Origin: an uncultured Cetobacterium sp.
GTDB taxonomy: Bacteria; Fusobacteriota; Fusobacteriia; Fusobacteriales; Fusobacteriaceae
Direction of reading: 5' to 3'
Length of the DNA: 6,628 nt
NCBI GenBank assembly: GCA_900766645.1
Contig: CAAFWD010000093.1
Location: forward strand, 1 to 6,628
Shown: piece by piece, positions 6,565 through 6,628 of the stretch
How the letters are laid out: the number at the start of each line of letters is the position of its first letter
How positions within the stretch are numbered: position 1 is the first letter of the stretch
Program-made: the position numbers and the translations under genes
The notes under the pieces: model-generated
The model's database searches: none
What the model saw: only the letters and a program-made list of their open reading frames with translations
Told to the model about the DNA's origin: nothing

Positions 6565-6600
6565 AAAGAAAAATGAGGAGTTATATTTCAAACTCCTCAT
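6565..6600 (-). terminator. intrinsic terminator for the minus-strand gene entering from the right
   Basis: A perfect 10-bp stem, ATGAGGAGTT (6573-6582) and AACTCCTCAT (6591-6600), has an 8-nt loop. On the minus strand it is followed by TTTTCTTT (6572 down to 6565). The plus-strand side continues as ACAATC without a T tract, so it works as a Rho-independent terminator mainly for leftward transcription, converging on the HxlR gene. Confidence 0.8.
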
Positions 6601-6628
6601 ACAATCTATTAATATTTTCTTGTTCAAT
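6581..6628 (-). CDS. C-terminal end of an unidentified protein, cut by window edge
   Basis: Only the last 15 codons of a minus-strand gene seem to be present, reading IEQENINRLYEEFEI and then TAA (6581-6583) inside the terminator stem. The hydrophilic, Glu/Asn-rich end has no recognisable motif, so no function can be given. Support comes from the leftward terminator placed at the stop, the same arrangement as at the M42 stop at 922. A second minus-strand frame is also open here but runs through the terminator, so it is less likely. Confidence 0.5.
   Translation of the reverse strand: MEQENINRLYEEFEI

Noticed and set aside
6573..6600. The same hairpin as a terminator for the HxlR gene on the plus strand
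   Set aside because: On the plus strand it is followed by ACAATC rather than T residues, so intrinsic termination in that direction is unsupported, though the stem may slow polymerase or protect the 3' end.
1..6628. CRISPR array, tRNA or rRNA gene, insertion sequence, integrase or attachment site
   Set aside because: Reading both strands showed no regularly spaced repeats, cloverleaf-like stretch, transposase or recombinase coding sequence, or terminal inverted repeats; the window is almost filled by ordinary protein genes.

Overview
The window is AT-rich (a rough impression of about one third G+C), with A/T-ending codons, strong AGGAGG-type ribosome binding sites and compact intrinsic terminators. 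Together with a butyrate kinase and a four-part CoA-disulfide reductase/rhodanese/TusA/DsrE fusion, this suggests an anaerobic, fermentative Fusobacteriota member (Fusobacterium or Cetobacterium type). A low-GC Clostridia-like Firmicute is the main alternative. The lineage is inferred from gene content and composition; no marker gene is present.

Layout from left to right. (1) Positions 1-890, plus strand: the C-terminal five sixths of a butyrate (acyl) kinase, cut by the window edge. (2) 893-923: a symmetrical hairpin that can terminate transcription from both sides. (3) 922-3475, minus strand: a two-gene operon. A lipoprotein solute-binding protein of the peptide/nickel ABC family is followed after 7 bp by an M42 aminopeptidase-like metallopeptidase, whose Shine-Dalgarno lies in the last codons of the upstream gene. 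No permease or ATPase gene is nearby. (4) 3476-3605: a compact junction in which the terminator of the next operon and the promoter of the binding-protein gene physically overlap. (5) 3606-6038, minus strand: an 810-residue flavoprotein with four sulfur-handling domains, each keeping its expected cysteine. (6) 6039-6180: a divergent control region with back-to-back promoters, a repeated 10-mer and small dyads. (7) 6181-6543, plus strand: an HxlR/DUF24 winged-helix regulator with one cysteine, at the redox-sensing position. (8) 6565-6628: a minus-strand terminator and the last 15 codons of another minus-strand gene that enters from the right edge.

The most coherent unit is the divergent pair. 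A single-cysteine, thiol-sensing-type HxlR regulator probably controls the persulfide/disulfide reductase fusion, and perhaps itself, from the shared 142-bp spacer. The fusion would use NAD(P)H to reduce CoA disulfide or persulfides and pass sulfane sulfur between its rhodanese, TusA and DsrE-like domains. The binding protein and M42 peptidase plausibly link peptide capture outside the cell with trimming inside it. All families here are known. I see no mobile element, CRISPR array, tRNA, rRNA or clearly new system; the less ordinary content lies in the domain fusion and in the regulatory junctions.
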